The notes below the pieces were generated by a model that was given only the letters and a program-made list of their open reading frames with translations, had not been told where the DNA came from and searched no databases. A stretch of 64,000 nucleotides of DNA from Apostichopus japonicus (Eukaryota > Echinodermata > Holothuroidea > Aspidochirotida > Stichopodidae): contig NC_092566.1 of the NCBI RefSeq assembly GCF_037975245.1, forward strand, positions 12,767,001 to 12,831,000, written 5' to 3'. The position numbers and the translations under genes were made by a program. Positions 13,096-26,520 of this stretch are shown one piece after another. Position 1 is the first letter of the stretch. The number at the start of each line of letters is the position of its first letter.

Positions 13096-13107
13096 TCGAT
13101 CGATCGA
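13096..13107. other. 12-bp palindrome landmark TCGATCGATCGA
   Basis: A CAATCG to CGATCG change within a GGTATCGATC-type unit creates the perfect palindrome TCGATCGATCGA. The same variant recurs near 15,404, 17,646, 18,062, 20,174, 20,570, 22,682, 23,100, 29,258, 32,000, 35,650, 37,430, 41,080, 42,706, 45,460, 45,870, 47,127, 51,900 and 52,320. It serves as a landmark for family A segments; no function is implied. Confidence 0.8.
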
Positions 13108-13500
13108 ATGTGCGTTACCGATTAATAGAATGTTCGGTACCGATGAATCGAATGTGCGGTACAGATGATTCGAATGTTCGGTACCGATCAATCGAATGTG
13201 AGTTACCGATCAATGGAATGTTCGGAACCGATCAATCGAATTTGCGGAACCGATCAATCGAATGTGCTTTATCGATCAATCGAATGTTCGCAACCGATCA
13301 ATCGAAAGTTCGGTACCGATTAATCGAAAATGCGGTACCGAACATTCGAATGTGCAGTACCGATCAATCGAATGTTCGGTACCGAATAATCGAATGTGCG
13401 GTACCGATCAATCGAATGTGCGGCAGCTATGAATCGAATGTGCGTAACCGATGTATCGAGTGTGCGGTACCGATTAATCGAATGTGCGATTTCGATGAAT

Positions 13501-13514
13501 TGAATGTGCAACCG
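13501..13514 (+). other. 2-base deletion marker (GTGCAACCG unit)
   Basis: A 20-base unit in which GCGTAACCG has become GCAACCG. I see ten examples, all in the same local context between GATGAATTG and GATAAATCG: near 13,509, 15,817, 26,284, 27,206, 29,669, 33,669, 36,065, 39,098, 41,494 and 43,120. The shared context points to a single ancestral deletion later spread by segmental duplication. Confidence 0.88.
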
Positions 13515-14573
13515 ATAAATCGAATGTGCGGTTTCGATGAATTGAATGTGCGGTACCGATCAATCGAATGTGCGGTACCGATCAATCGAATGTGCGGTAC
13601 CGATTAATCGAATGTGCGATTTCGATGAATTGAATGTGCGTTACAGATAAATCGAATGTGCGGTACCGATCAATCGAATGTTCGGTACCGAATAATCGAA
13701 TGTGCAATACCGATCAATCGAATGTGCGGCAGCTATGAATCGAATGTGCGTAACCGATGTATCGAGTGTGCGGTATCGATCAATCGAATGTGCGGTATCG
13801 ATCAATCGAATGTTCGGTACCGATCAATCGAATGTTCGGTATCAATCAATCTAATGCACGTTACCGATCAATCGAATGTTCGGAACCTATCAATCGAATG
13901 TGCGGTACCGATCAATCGAATGTGCGGTACCGATTAATCGAATGTGCGATTTCGATGAATGGAATGTGCGTAACCGATAAATCGAATGTGCGGTACCGAT
14001 CAATCGAATGTTCGGTACCGATGAATCGAATGTTCGGTACCGATCAATCGAATGTACGGTATCGATCAATCGAATGTGCGGTACAGATGATTCGAATGTT
14101 CGGTACCGATCAATCGAATGTTCGGTACCGATTAATCGAATGTTCGGTCCCGATTAATCGAATGTTCGGTACCGATCAATCGAATGTAAGGTATCGATTA
14201 TTCGAATGTTCGGTACCGATCAATCGAATGTGCGGTACCGATCAATCGAATGTTCGGTACCGATTAATCGAATGTGCGGTACCGATCAATCGAATGTACG
14301 GTATCGATCAATCGAATGTGCGGTACCGATCAATCGAATGTGCAGCACCTATGAATCGAATGTTCGGTACCGATCAATCGAATGTGCGGCACCTATGATT
14401 CGAATGTGCGTAACCGATGTATCGAGTGTGCGGTATCGATCAATCGAATGTGCGGTATCGATCAATCGAATGTGCGGTACCGATCAATCGAATGTGCGGT
14501 ACCGATCAATCGATTGTGCGGTACCTATCAATGGAATGTACGGTACAGATCAATCGAATGTTCGGTACCTATC

Positions 14574-16771
14574 AATCGAATGTGCGGTACCATTCAATCG
14601 AATGTGCGTTACCGAACAATCGAATGTGCGGTACCGATCAATCGAATGTGCGGTACCGATTAATCGAATGTGCGATTTCGATGAATTGAATGTGCGTTAC
14701 CGATAAATCGAATGTGCGGTATCGATGAATTGAATGTGCGGTACCGATGAATTGAATGTGCGTAACCGATAAATCGAATGTGCGGTACCGATCAATCGAA
14801 TGTTCGGTTCCGATCAATCGAATGTACGGTATCGATCAATCGAATGTGCGATACAGATGATTCGAATGTTCGGTACCGATCAATCGAATGTGCGGTACCG
14901 ATCAATCGAATGTTCGGTATCGATTAATCGAATGTGCGGTACCGATCAATCGAATGTACGGTATCGATCAATCGAATGTGCTGTACCGATCAATCGAATG
15001 TGCAGCACCTATGAATCGAATGTTCGGTACCGATCAATCGAATGTGCGGCACCTATGATTCGAATGTGCGTAACCGATGTATCGAGTGTGCGGTATCGAT
15101 CAATCGAATGTGCGGTATCGATCAATCGAATGTGCGGTACCGATCAATCGAATGAGCGGCACCTATGATTCGAATGTGCGTAACCGATGTATCGAGTGTG
15201 CGGTATCGATCAATCGAATGTGCGGTATCGATGAATCGAATGTGCGGTACCGATGAATCGAATGTGCGGTACCGATGATTCGATTGTGCGGTACCTATCA
15301 ATGGAATGTACGGTACAGATCAATCGCATGTTCGGTACCTATCAATCGAATGTACGGTACCGATCAATCGAATGTGCGTTACCGAACAATCGAATGTGCC
15401 GTATCGATCGATCGAATGTGCGTTACCGATTAATAGAATGTTCGGTACCGATGAATCGAATGTGCGGTACAGATGATTCGAATGTTCGGTACCGATCAAT
15501 CGAATGTGAGTTACCGATCAATGGAATGTTCGGAACCGATCAATCGAATTTGCGGAACCGATCAATCGAATGTGCTTTATCGATCAATCGAATGTTCGCA
15601 ACCGATCAATCGAAAGTTCGGTACCGATTAATCGAAAATGCGGTACCGAACATTCGAATGTGCAGTACCGATCAATCGAATGTTCGGTACCGAATAATCG
15701 AATGTGCGGTACCGATCAATCGAATGTGCGGCAGCTATGAATCGAATGTGCGTAACCGATGTATCGAGTGTGCGGTACCGATTAATCGAATGTGCGATTT
15801 CGATGAATTGAATGTGCAACCGATAAATCGAATGTGCGGTTTCGATGAATTGAATGTGCGGTACCGATCAATCGAATGTGCGGTACCGATCAATCGAATG
15901 TGCGGTACCGATTAATCGAATGTGCGATTTCGATGAATTGAATGTGCGTTACAGATAAATCGAATGTGCGGTACCGATCAATCGAATGTTCGGTACCGAA
16001 TAATCGAATGTGCAATACCGATCAATCGAATGTGCGGCAGCTATGAATCGAATGTGCGTAACCGATGTATCGAGTGTGCGGTATCGATCAATCGAATGTG
16101 CGGTATCGATCAATCGAATGTTCGGTACCGATCAATCGAATGTTCGGTATCAATCAATCTAATGCACGTTACCGATCAATCGAATGTTCGGAACCTATCA
16201 ATCGAATGTGCGGTACCGATCAATCGAATGTGCGGTACCGATTAATCGAATGTGCGATTTCGATGAATGGAATGTGCGTAACCGATAAATCGAATGTGCG
16301 GTACCGATCAATCGAATGTTCGGTACCGATGAATCGAATGTTCGGTACCGATCAATCGAATGTACGGTATCGATCAATCGAATGTGTGGTACAGATGATT
16401 CGAATGTTCGGTACCGATCAATCGAATGTTCGGTACCGATTAATCGAATGTTCGGTCCCGATTAATCGAATGTTCGGTACCGATCAATCGAATGTAAGGT
16501 ATCGATTATTCGAATGTTCGGTACCGATCAATCGAATGTGCGGTACCGATCAATCGAATGTTCGGTACCGATCAATCGAATGTGCGGCACCTATGATTCG
16601 AATGTGCGTAACCGATGTATCGAGTGTGCGGTATCGATCAATCGAATGTGCGGTATCGATCAATCGAATGTGCGGTACCGATCAATCGAATGTGCGGTAC
16701 CGATCAATCGATTGTGCGGTACCTATCAATGGAATGTACGGTACAGATCAATCGAATGTTCGGTACCTATC
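14574..16771 (+). repeat. 2,308-bp higher-order repeat, copy 2 (2,198 bp)
   Basis: Tandem copy of 12,266-14,573, shortened by 110 bp (five monomers). Up to the unit at about 16,569 the offset is 2,308; beyond it the offset is 2,198. The missing stretch corresponds to about 14,265-14,374. It lies between two units that share TTCGGTACCGAT and AATCG, as expected for an in-register deletion. A third, partial copy continues to about 16,990. Confidence 0.88.
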
Positions 16772-16989
16772 AATCGAATGTGCGGTACCATTCAATCGAA
16801 TGTGCGTTACCGAACAATCGAATGTGCGGTACCGATCAATCGAATGTGCGGTACCGATTAATCGAATGTGCGATTTCGATGAATTGAATGTGCGTTACCG
16901 ATAAATCGAATGTGCGGTATCGATGAATTGAATGTGCGGTACCGATGAATTGAATGTGCGTAACCGATAAATCGAATGTGCGGTACCGA

Positions 16990-19518
16990 TCAATCGAATG
17001 TTCGGTACCGATCAATCGAATGTACGGTATCGATCAATCGAATGTGCGGTACAGATGATTCGAATGTTCGGTACCGATCAATCGAATGTGCGGTACCGAT
17101 CAATCGAATGTTCGGTACCGATTAATCGAATGTGCGGTACCGATCATTCGAATGTACGGTATCGATCAATCGAATGTGCTGTACCGATCAATCGAATGTG
17201 CAGCCCCTATGAATCGAATGTTCGGTACCGATCAATCGAAAGTGCGGCACCTATGATTCGAATGTGCGTAACCGATGTATCGAGTGTGCGGTATCGATCA
17301 ATCGAATGTGCGGTATCGATCAATCGAATGTGCGGTACCGATCAATCGAATGTGCGGTACCGATGAATCGATTGTGCGGTACCTATCAATGGAATGTACG
17401 GTACCGATCAATCGAATGTTCGGTACCTATCAATCGAATGTGCGGTACCATTCAATCGAATGTGCGTTACCGAACAATCGAATGTGCGGTACCGATCAAC
17501 CGAATGTGCGATACCGATCAATCGAATGTTCGGTACCTATCAATGGAATGTACGGTACAGATCAATCGCATGTTCGGTACCTATCAATCGAATGTGCGGT
17601 ACCGATCAATCGAATGTGCGTTACCGAACAATCGAATGTGCCGTATCGATCGATCGAATGTGTGTTACCGATTAATAGAATGTTCGCAACCGATCAATCG
17701 AAAGTTCAGTACCGATCAATCGAAATGCGGTACCGAACATTCGAATGTGCAGTACCGATCAATCGAATGTTCGGTACCGATCAATCGAATGTGCGGTACC
17801 GATCAATCGAATGTGCGGCACCTATGATTCGAATGTGTGTAACCGATGTATCGAGTGTGCGGTATCGATCAATCGAATGTGCGGTATCGATCAATCGAAT
17901 GTGCGGTACCGATCAATCGAATGTGCGGTACCGATGAATCGATTGTGCGGTACCTATCAATGGAATGTACGGTACAGATCAATCGCATGTTCGGTACCTA
18001 TCAATCGAATGTACGGTACCGATCAATCGAATGTGCGTTACCGAACAATCGAAAGTGCCGTATCGATCGATCGAATGTGCGTTACCGATTAATAGAATGT
18101 TCGGTACCGATGAATCGAATGTGCGGTACAGATGATTCGAATGTTCGGTACCGATCAATCGAATGTGAGTTACCGATCAATGGAATGTTCGGAACCGATC
18201 AATCGAATTTGCGGAACCGATCAATCGAATGTGCTTTATCGATCAATCGAATGTTCGCAACCGATCAATCGAAAGTTCGGTACCGATCAATCGAAAATGC
18301 GGTACCGAACATTCGAATGTGCAGTACCGATCAATCGAATGTTCGGTACCGAATAATCGAATGTGCGGTACCGATCAATCGAATGTGCGGCAGCTATGAA
18401 TCGAATGTGTGTAACCGATGTATCGAGTGTGCGGTATCGATCAATCGAATGTGCGGTATCGATCAATCGAATGTGCGGTACCGATCAATCGAATGTTCGG
18501 TATCAATCAATCTAATGCACGTTACCGATCAATCGAATGTTCGGAACCTATCAATCTAATGTGCGGTACCGATCAATCGAATGTGCGATTTCGATGAATT
18601 GAATGTGCGTTACCGATAAATCGAATGTGCGGTATCGATGAATTGAATGTGCGGTACCGAACAATCGAATGTGCGTAACCGATGTATCGAGTGTGCGGTA
18701 TCGATCAATCGAATGTGCGGTATCGATCAATCGAAGGTGCGGTGCCGATCAATCGAATGTTCGGTATCAATCAATCTAATGCACGTTACCGATCAATCGA
18801 ATGTTCGGAACCTATCAATCGAATGTGCGGTACCGATCAATCGAATGTGCGGTACCGATGTATCGAATGTTCGGTACCGATCAATCGAATGTAAGGTATC
18901 GATCAATCGAATGTAAGGTACAGATGATTCGAATGTTCGGTACCGATCAATCGAATGTGCGGTACCGATCAATCGAATGTTCGGTACCGATTAATCGAAT
19001 GTGCGGTACCGATCAATCGAATGTACGGTATCGATCAATCGAATGTGCGGTACCGATCAATCGAATGTGCAGCACCTATGAATCGAATGTTCGGTACCGA
19101 TCAATCGAATGTGCGGCACCTATGATTCGAATGTGCGTAACCGATGTATCGAGTGTGCGGTATCGATCAATCGAATGTGCGGTATCGATCAATCGAATGT
19201 GCGGTACCGATCAATCGAATGTGCGGTACCGATGAATCGATTGTGCGGTACCTATCAATGGAATGTACGGTACAGATCAATCGAATGTTCGGTACCTATC
19301 AATCGAATGTGCGGTACCATTCAATCGAATGTGCGTTACCGAACAATCGAATGTGCGGTACCGATCAATCGAATGTGCGGTACTGATTAATCGAATGTGC
19401 GATTTCGATGAATTGAATGTGCGTTACCGATAAATCGAATGTGCGGTATCGATGAATTGAATGTGCGGTACCGATGAATTGAATGTGCGTAACCGATAAA
19501 TCGAATGTGCTGTACCGA
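16990..19518 (+). repeat. 2.5-kb higher-order repeat, copy 1 (2,529 bp)
   Basis: Landmarks at 16,998 and 17,264 reappear 2,529 bp downstream; those from 17,846 on reappear at 2,507. The length is 115 x 22 minus 1. The missing base is the unit GAAATGCGG near 17,724, which stands for GAAAATGCGG. This copy has one 22-bp unit near 17,770 that copy 2 lacks. Confidence 0.9.
17718..17732 (+). other. 1-base deletion marker (GAAATGCGG unit)
   Basis: A 21-base unit in which GAAAATGCGG has become GAAATGCGG, just before GGTACCGAACATTCG. Seven examples share this context: near 17,724, 20,253, 22,760, 32,080, 37,509, 45,532 and 51,978. The full-length form (GAAAATGCGG) occurs in sister units such as those near 18,294 and 23,329. 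Confidence 0.85.
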
Positions 19519-22025
19519 TCAATCGAATGTTCGGTACCGATCAATCGAATGTACGGTATCGATCAATCGAATGTGCGGTACAGATGATTCGAATGTTCGG
19601 TACCGATCAATCGAATGTGCGGTACCGATCAATCGAATGTTCGGTACCGATTAATCGAATGTGCGGTACCGATCATTCGAATGTACGGTATCGATCAATC
19701 GAATGTGCTGTACCGATCAATCGAATGTGCAGCACCTATGAATCGAATGTTCGGTACCGATCAATCGAAAGTGCGGCACCTATGATTCGAATGTGCGTAA
19801 CCGATGTATCGAGTGTGCGGTATCGATCAATCGAATGTGCGGTATCGATCAATCGAATGTGCGGTACCGATCAATCGAATGTGCGGTACCGATGAATCGA
19901 TTGTGCGGTACCTATCAATGGAATGTACGGTACCGATCAATCGAATGTTCGGTACCTATCAATCGAATGTGCGGTACCATTCAATCGAATGTGCGTTACC
20001 GAACAATCGAATGTGCGGTACCGATCAACCGAATGTGCGATACCGATCAATCGAATGTTCGGTACCTATCAATGGAATGTACGGTACAGATCAATCGCAT
20101 GTTCGGTACCTATCAATCGAATGTGCGGTACCGATCAATCGAATGTGCGTTACCGAACAATCGAATGTGCCGTATCGATCGATCGAATGTGTGTTACCGA
20201 TTAATAGAATGTTCGCAACCGATCAATCGAAAGTTCAGTACCGATCAATCGAAATGCGGTACCGAACATTCGAATGTGCAGTACCGATCAATCGAATGTG
20301 CGGTACCGATCAATCGAATGTGCGGCACCTATGATTCGAATGTGTGTAACCGATGTATCGAGTGTGCGGTATCGATCAATCGAATGTGCGGTATCGATCA
20401 ATCGAATGTGCGGTACCGATCAATCGAATGTGCGGTACCGATGAATCGATTGTGCGGTACCTATCAATGGAATGTACGGTACAGATCAATCGCATGTTCG
20501 GTACCTATCAATCGAATGTACGGTACCGATCAATCGAATGTGCGTTACCGAACAATCGAAAGTGCCGTATCGATCGATCGAATGTGCGTTACCGATTAAT
20601 AGAATGTTCGGTACCGATGAATCGAATGTGCGGTACAGATGATTCGAATGTTCGGTACCGATCAATCGAATGTGAGTTACCGATCAATGGAATGTTCGGA
20701 ACCGATCAATCGAATTTGCGGAACCGATCAATCGAATGTGCTTTATCGATCAATCGAATGTTCGCAACCGATCAATCGAAAGTTCTGTACCGATCAATCG
20801 AAAATGCGGTACCGAACATTCGAATGTGCAGTACCGATCAATCGAATGTTCGGTACCGAATAATCGAATGTGCGGTACCGATCAATCGAATGTGCGGCAG
20901 CTATGAATCGAATGTGTGTAACCGATGTATCGAGTGTGCGGTATCGATCAATCGAATGTGCGGTATCCATCAATCGAATGTGCGGTACCGATCAATCGAA
21001 TGTTCGGTATCAATCAATCTAATGCACGTTACCGATCAATCGAATGTTCGGAACCTATCAATCTAATGTGCGGTACCGATCAATCGAATGTGCGATTTCG
21101 ATGAATTGAATGTGCGTTACCGATAAATCGAATGTGCGGTATCGATGAATTGAATGTGCGGTACCGAACAATCGAATGTGCGTAACCGATGTATCGAGTG
21201 TGCGGTATCGATCAATCGAATGTGCGGTATCGATCAATCGAAGGTGCGGTGCCGATCAATCGAATGTTCGGTATCAATCAATCTAATGCACGTTACCGAT
21301 CAATCGAATGTTCGGAACCTATCAATCGAATGTGCGGTACCGATCAATCGAATGTGCGGTACCGATGTATCGAATGTTCGGTACCGATCAATCGAATGTA
21401 AGGTATCGATCAATCGAATGTAAGGTACAGATGATTCGAATGTTCGGTACCGATCAATCGAATGTGCGGTACCGATCAATCGAATGTTCGGTACCGATTA
21501 ATCGAATGTGCGGTACCGATCAATCGAATGTACGGTATCGATCAATCGAATGTGCGGTACCGATCAATCGAATGTGCAGCACCTATGAATCGAATGTTCG
21601 GTACCGATCAATCGAATGTGCGGCACCTATGATTCGAATGTGCGTAACCGATGTATCGAGTGTGCGGTATCGATCAATCGAATGTGCGGTATCGATCAAT
21701 CGAATGTGCGGTACCGATCAATCGAATGTGCGGTACCGATGAATCGATTGTGCGGTACCTATCAATGGAATGTACGGTACAGATCAATCGAATGTTCGGT
21801 ACCTATCAATCGAATGTGCGGTACCATTCAATCGAATGTGCGTTACCGAACAATCGAATGTGCGGTACCGATCAATCGAATGTGCGGTACTGATTAATCG
21901 AATGTGCGATTTCGATGAATTGAATGTGCGTTACCGATAAATCGAATGTGCGGTATCGATGAATTGAATGTGCGGTACCGATGAATTGAATGTGCGTAAC
22001 CGATAAATCGAATGTGCGGTACCGA
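19519..22025 (+). repeat. 2.5-kb higher-order repeat, copy 2 (2,507 bp)
   Basis: Second tandem copy of the 2.5-kb unit. It lacks exactly one monomer near 20,280 relative to copies 1 and 3. A few private substitutions are visible, such as TTCTGTACCG near 20,783 for TTCGGTACCG and GTATCCATC near 20,966 for GTATCGATC. Copy 2 is therefore distinguishable from its neighbours, which argues against a simple assembly duplication here. Confidence 0.9.
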
Positions 22026-23707
22026 TCAATCGAATGTTCGGTACCGATCAATCGAATGTACGGTATCGATCAATCGAATGTGCGGTACAGATGATTCGAA
22101 TGTTCGGTACCGATCAATCGAATGTGCGGTACCGATCAATCGAATGTTCGGTACCGATTAATCGAATGTGCGGTACCGATCATTCGAATGTACGGTATCG
22201 ATCAATCGAATGTGCTGTACCGATCAATCGAATGTGCAGCACCTATGAATCGAATGTTCGGTACCGATCAATCGAAAGTGCGGCACCTATGATTCGAATG
22301 TGCGTAACCGATGTATCGAGTGTGCGGTATCGATCAATCGAATGTGCGGTATCGATCAATCGAATGTGCGGTACCGATCAATCGAATGTGCGGTACCGAT
22401 GAATCGATTGTGCGGTACCTATCAATGGAATGTACGGTACCGATCAATCGAATGTTCGGTACCTATCAATCGAATGTGCGGTACCATTCAATCGAATGTG
22501 CGTTACCGAACAATCGAATGTGCGGTACCGATCAATCGAATGTGCGATACCGATCAATCGAATGTTCGGTACCTATCAATGGAATGTACCGTACAGATCA
22601 ATCGCATGTTCGGTACCTATCAATCGAATGTGCGGTACCGATCAATCGAATGTGCGTTACCGAACAATCGAATGTGCCGTATCGATCGATCGAATGTGTG
22701 TTACCGATTAATAGAATGTTCGCAACCGATCAATCGAAAGTTCAGTACCGATCAATCGAAATGCGGTACCGAACATTCGAATGTGCAGTACCGATCAATC
22801 GAATGTTCGGTACCGATCAATCGAATGTGCGGTACCGATCAATCGAATGTGCGGCACCTATGATTCGAATGTGTGTAACCGATGTATCGAGTGTGCGGTA
22901 TCGATCAATCGAATGTGCGGTATCGATCAATCGAATGTGCGGTACCGATCAATCGAATGTGCGGTACCGATGAATCGATTGTGCGGTACCTATCAATGGA
23001 ATGTACGGTACAGATCAATCGCATGTTCGGTACCTATCAATCGAATGTACGGTACCGATCAATCGAATGTGCGTTACCGAACAATCGAAAGTGCCGTATC
23101 GATCGATCGAATGTGCGTTACCGATTAATAGAATGTTCGGTACCGATGAATCGAATGTGCGGTACAGATGATTCGAATGTTCGGTACCGATCAATCGAAT
23201 GTGAGTTACCGATCAATGGAATGTTCGGAACCGATCAATCGAATTTGCGGAACCGATCAATCGAATGTGCTTTATCGATCAATCGAATGTTCGCAACCGA
23301 TCAATCGAAAGTTCGGTACCGATCAATCGAAAATGCGGTACCGAACATTCGAATGTGCAGTACCGATCAATCGAATGTTCGGTACCGAATAATCGAATGT
23401 GCGGTACCGATCAATCGAATGTGCGGCAGCTATGAATCGAATGTGTGTAACCGATGTATCGAGTGTGCGGTATCGATCAATCGAATGTGCGGTATCGATC
23501 AATCGAATGTGCGGTACCGATCAATCGAATGTTCGGTATCAATCAATCTAATGCACGTTACCGATCAATCGAATGTTCGGAACCTATCAATCTAATGTGC
23601 GGTACCGATCAATCGAATGTGCGATTTCGATGAATTGAATGTGCGTTACCGATAAATCGAATGTGCGGTATCGATGAATTGAATGTGCGGTACCGAACAA
23701 TCGAATG
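22026..23707 (+). repeat. 2.5-kb higher-order repeat, copy 3 (truncated)
   Basis: Third tandem copy, matching copy 1 at an offset of 5,036 bp and retaining the monomer that copy 2 lost. It has private changes near 22,590 (ATGTACCGTACAG for ATGTACGGTACAG). The match stops near 23,707, where the expected GTGCGTAACCG unit is replaced by GTGCGGTACCG, leaving about 1.68 kb of the full length. Confidence 0.88.
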
Positions 23708-25598
23708 TGCGGTACCGATCAATCGAATGTGCGGTACTGATTAATCGAATGTGCGATTTCGATGAATTGAATGTGCGTTACCGATAAATCGAATGTGCGG
23801 TACCGATCAATCGAATGTTCGGTACCGAATAATCGAATGTGCGGTACCGATCAATCGAATGTGCGGCAGCTATGAATCGAATGTGTGTAACCGATGTATC
23901 GAGTGTGCGGTATCGATCAATCGAATGTGCGGTATCGATCAATCGAATGTGCGGTACCGATTAATCGAATGTGCGATTTCGATGAATGGAATGTGCGTAA
24001 CCGATAAATCGAATGTGCGGTACCGATCAATCGAATGTTCGGTACCGATTAATCGAATGTTCGGTACCGATCAATCGAATGTACGGTATCGATCAATCGA
24101 ATGTGCGGTACAGATGATTCGAATGTTCGGTACCGATCAATCGAATGTGCGGTACCGATCAATCGAATGTTCGGTCCCGATTAATCGAATGTGCGGTACC
24201 GATCAATCGAATGTACGGTATCGATCAATCGAATGTGCGGTACCGATCAATCGAATGTGCAGCACCTATGAATCGAATGTTCGGTACCGATCAATCGAAT
24301 GTGCCGCACCTATGATTCGAATGTGCGTAACCGATGTATCGAGTGTGCGGTATCGATCAATCGAATGTGCGGTATCGATCAATCGAATGTGCGGTACCGA
24401 TCAATCGAATGTGCGGTACCGATGAATCGATTGTGCGGTACCTATCAATGGAATGTACGGTACAGATCAATCGAATGTTCGGTACCTATCAATCGAATGT
24501 GCGGTACCATTCCATCGAATGTGCGTTACCGAACAATCGAATGTGCGGTACCGATCAATCGAATGTGCGGTACCGATTAATCGAATGTGCGATTTCGATG
24601 AATTGAATGTGCGTTACCGATAAATCGAATGTGCGGTATCGATGAATTGAATGTGCGGTACCGATGAATTGAATGTGCGTAACCGATAAATCGAATGTGC
24701 GGTACCGATCAATCGAATGTTCGGTACCGATTAATCGAATGTTCGGTACCGATCAATCGAATGTACGGTATCGATCAATCGAATGTGCGGTACAAATGAA
24801 TCGAATGTTCGGTACCGATCAATCTAATGTGCGGCTCCTATGATTCGAATGTGCGTAACCGATGTATCGAGTGTGCGGTATCGATCAATCGAATGTGCGG
24901 TATCGATTAATCGAATGTACGGTACCGATCAATCGAATGTGCGGTACCGATCAAACGATTGTGCGGTACCTATCAATGGAATGTACGGTACAGATCAATC
25001 GAATGTTCGGTACCTATCAATCGAATGTGCGGAACCATTCAATCGAATGTGCGTTACCGAACAATCGAATGTGCGGTACCGATCAATCGAATGTGAGGTA
25101 CCGATCAATCGAATGTTCGGTACCGATTAATCGAATGTGCGGTACCGATCAATCGAATGTGCAGCACCTATGAATCGAATGTTCGGTACCGATCAATCGA
25201 ATGTGCGGCACCTATGATTCGAATGTGCGTAACCGATGTATCGAGTGTGCGGTATCGATCAATCGAATGTGCGGTATCGATCAATCGAATGTGCGGTACC
25301 GATCAATCGAATGTGCGGTACCGATCAATCGATTGTGCGGTACCTATCAATGGAATGTACGGTACAGATCAATCGAATGTTCGGTACCTATCAATCGAAT
25401 GTGCGGTACCGATCAATCGAATGTGCAGCACCTATGAATCGAATGTTCGGTACCGATCAATCGAATGTGCGGCACCTATGATTCGAATGTTCGTAACCGA
25501 TGTATCGAGTGTGCGGTATCGATCAATCGAATGTGCGGTATCGATCAATCGAATGTGCGGTACCGATCAATCGAATGTGCGGTACCGATGAATCGATT
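23708..25598 (+). repeat. Family A segment between higher-order blocks
   Basis: Family A units without an exact tandem partner. The part from about 24,000 to 24,780 closely resembles 53,460-54,240 (offset 29,460 bp) inside the family A island, including the rare TTCGGTCCCGATTAATCG unit. The 12-mer pair at 25,134-25,661 starts here. Confidence 0.8.
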
Positions 25599-25661
25599 GT
25601 GCGGTACCTATCAATGGAATGTACGGTACAGATCAATCGAATGTTCGGTACCTATCAATCG
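25134..25661 (+). repeat. 264-bp (12-mer) tandem pair
   Basis: Two 12-mer blocks at about 25,134-25,397 and 25,398-25,661. The marker GCAGCACCTATG lies at 25,161 and 25,425. The same pair structure occurs at 954-1,481 and near 32,520-33,047. Confidence 0.83.
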
Positions 25662-26520
25662 AATGTGCGGTACCATTCAATCGAATGTTCGGTACAGATC
25701 AATCGAATGTGCGGTACCGATCAATCGAATGTGCGGTACCGATTAATCGAATGTGCGGTACCGATGAATTGAATGTGCGTAACCGATAAATCGAATGTGC
25801 GGTACCGATCAATCGAATGTTCGGTACCGATCAATCGAATGTACGGTATCGATCAATCGAATGTGCGATACAGATGATTCGAATGTTCGGTACCGATCAA
25901 TCGAATGTGCGGTACCGATCAATCGAATGTTCGGTACCGATTATTCGAATGTGCGGTACCGATCAATCGAATGTACGGTATCGATCAATCGAATGTGCTG
26001 TACCGATCAATCGAATGTGCAGCACCTATGAATCGAATGTTCGGTACCGATCAATCGAATGTGCGGCACCTATGATTCGAATGTGCGTAACCGATGTATC
26101 GAGTGTGCGGTATCGATCAAACGAATGTGCGGTATCGATCAATCGAATGTGCGGTACCGATCAATCGAATGTGCGGCACCTATGATTCGAATGTGCGTAA
26201 CCGATGTATCGAGTGTGCGGTATCGATCAATCGAATGTGCGGTATCGATCAATCGAATGTGCGGTACCGATGAATTGAATGTGCAACCGATAAATCGAAT
26301 GTGCGGTTTCGATGAATTGAATGTGCGGTACCGATCAATCGAATATTCGGTACCGATCAATCGAATGTGCGGTACCGATTAATCGAATGTGCGATTTCGA
26401 TGAATTGAATGTGCGTTACAGATAAATCGAATGTGCGGTACCGATCAATCGAATGTTCGGTACCGAATAATCGAATGTGCGGTACCGATCAATCGAATGT
26501 GCGGCAGCTATGAATCGAAT
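25599..26520 (+). repeat. 922-bp higher-order repeat, copy 1
   Basis: Landmarks at 25,599, 25,795, 25,817 and 26,059 recur 922 bp downstream. The length is 42 x 22 minus 2, accounted for by the 2-base deletion near 26,284. Copy 1 has GAATATTCGG near 26,341 and CCTATGATTCG near 26,178, where copy 2 has GAATGTGCGG and CCTATAATTCG. Confidence 0.9.

Larger units (their letters stand above)
12266..14573 (+). repeat. 2,308-bp higher-order repeat, copy 1
   Basis: Landmarks at 12,492, 12,945, 13,320, 13,656 and 13,757 all reappear 2,308 bp downstream. The length is 105 x 22 minus 2, and the missing 2 bases are the GT deletion visible at about 13,509 (GTGCAACCG in place of GTGCGTAACCG). At least two substitutions separate it from copy 2: GGTACCGATT near 12,610 against GGTATCGATT near 14,918, and GTGCGG near 14,079 against GTGTGG near 16,387. 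Confidence 0.9.

Noticed and set aside
13096-13107. TCGATCGATCGA as a transposon target site or recombinase site
   Set aside because: It arises from one substitution in a GGTATCGATC unit and always lies in the same monomer context with no insertion next to it.
13320-13511. Reverse-strand open reading frames of 60-103 codons
   Set aside because: They exist only where a variant removes the TGA that the reverse consensus carries once per 66 bases. They are shadows of the repeat.
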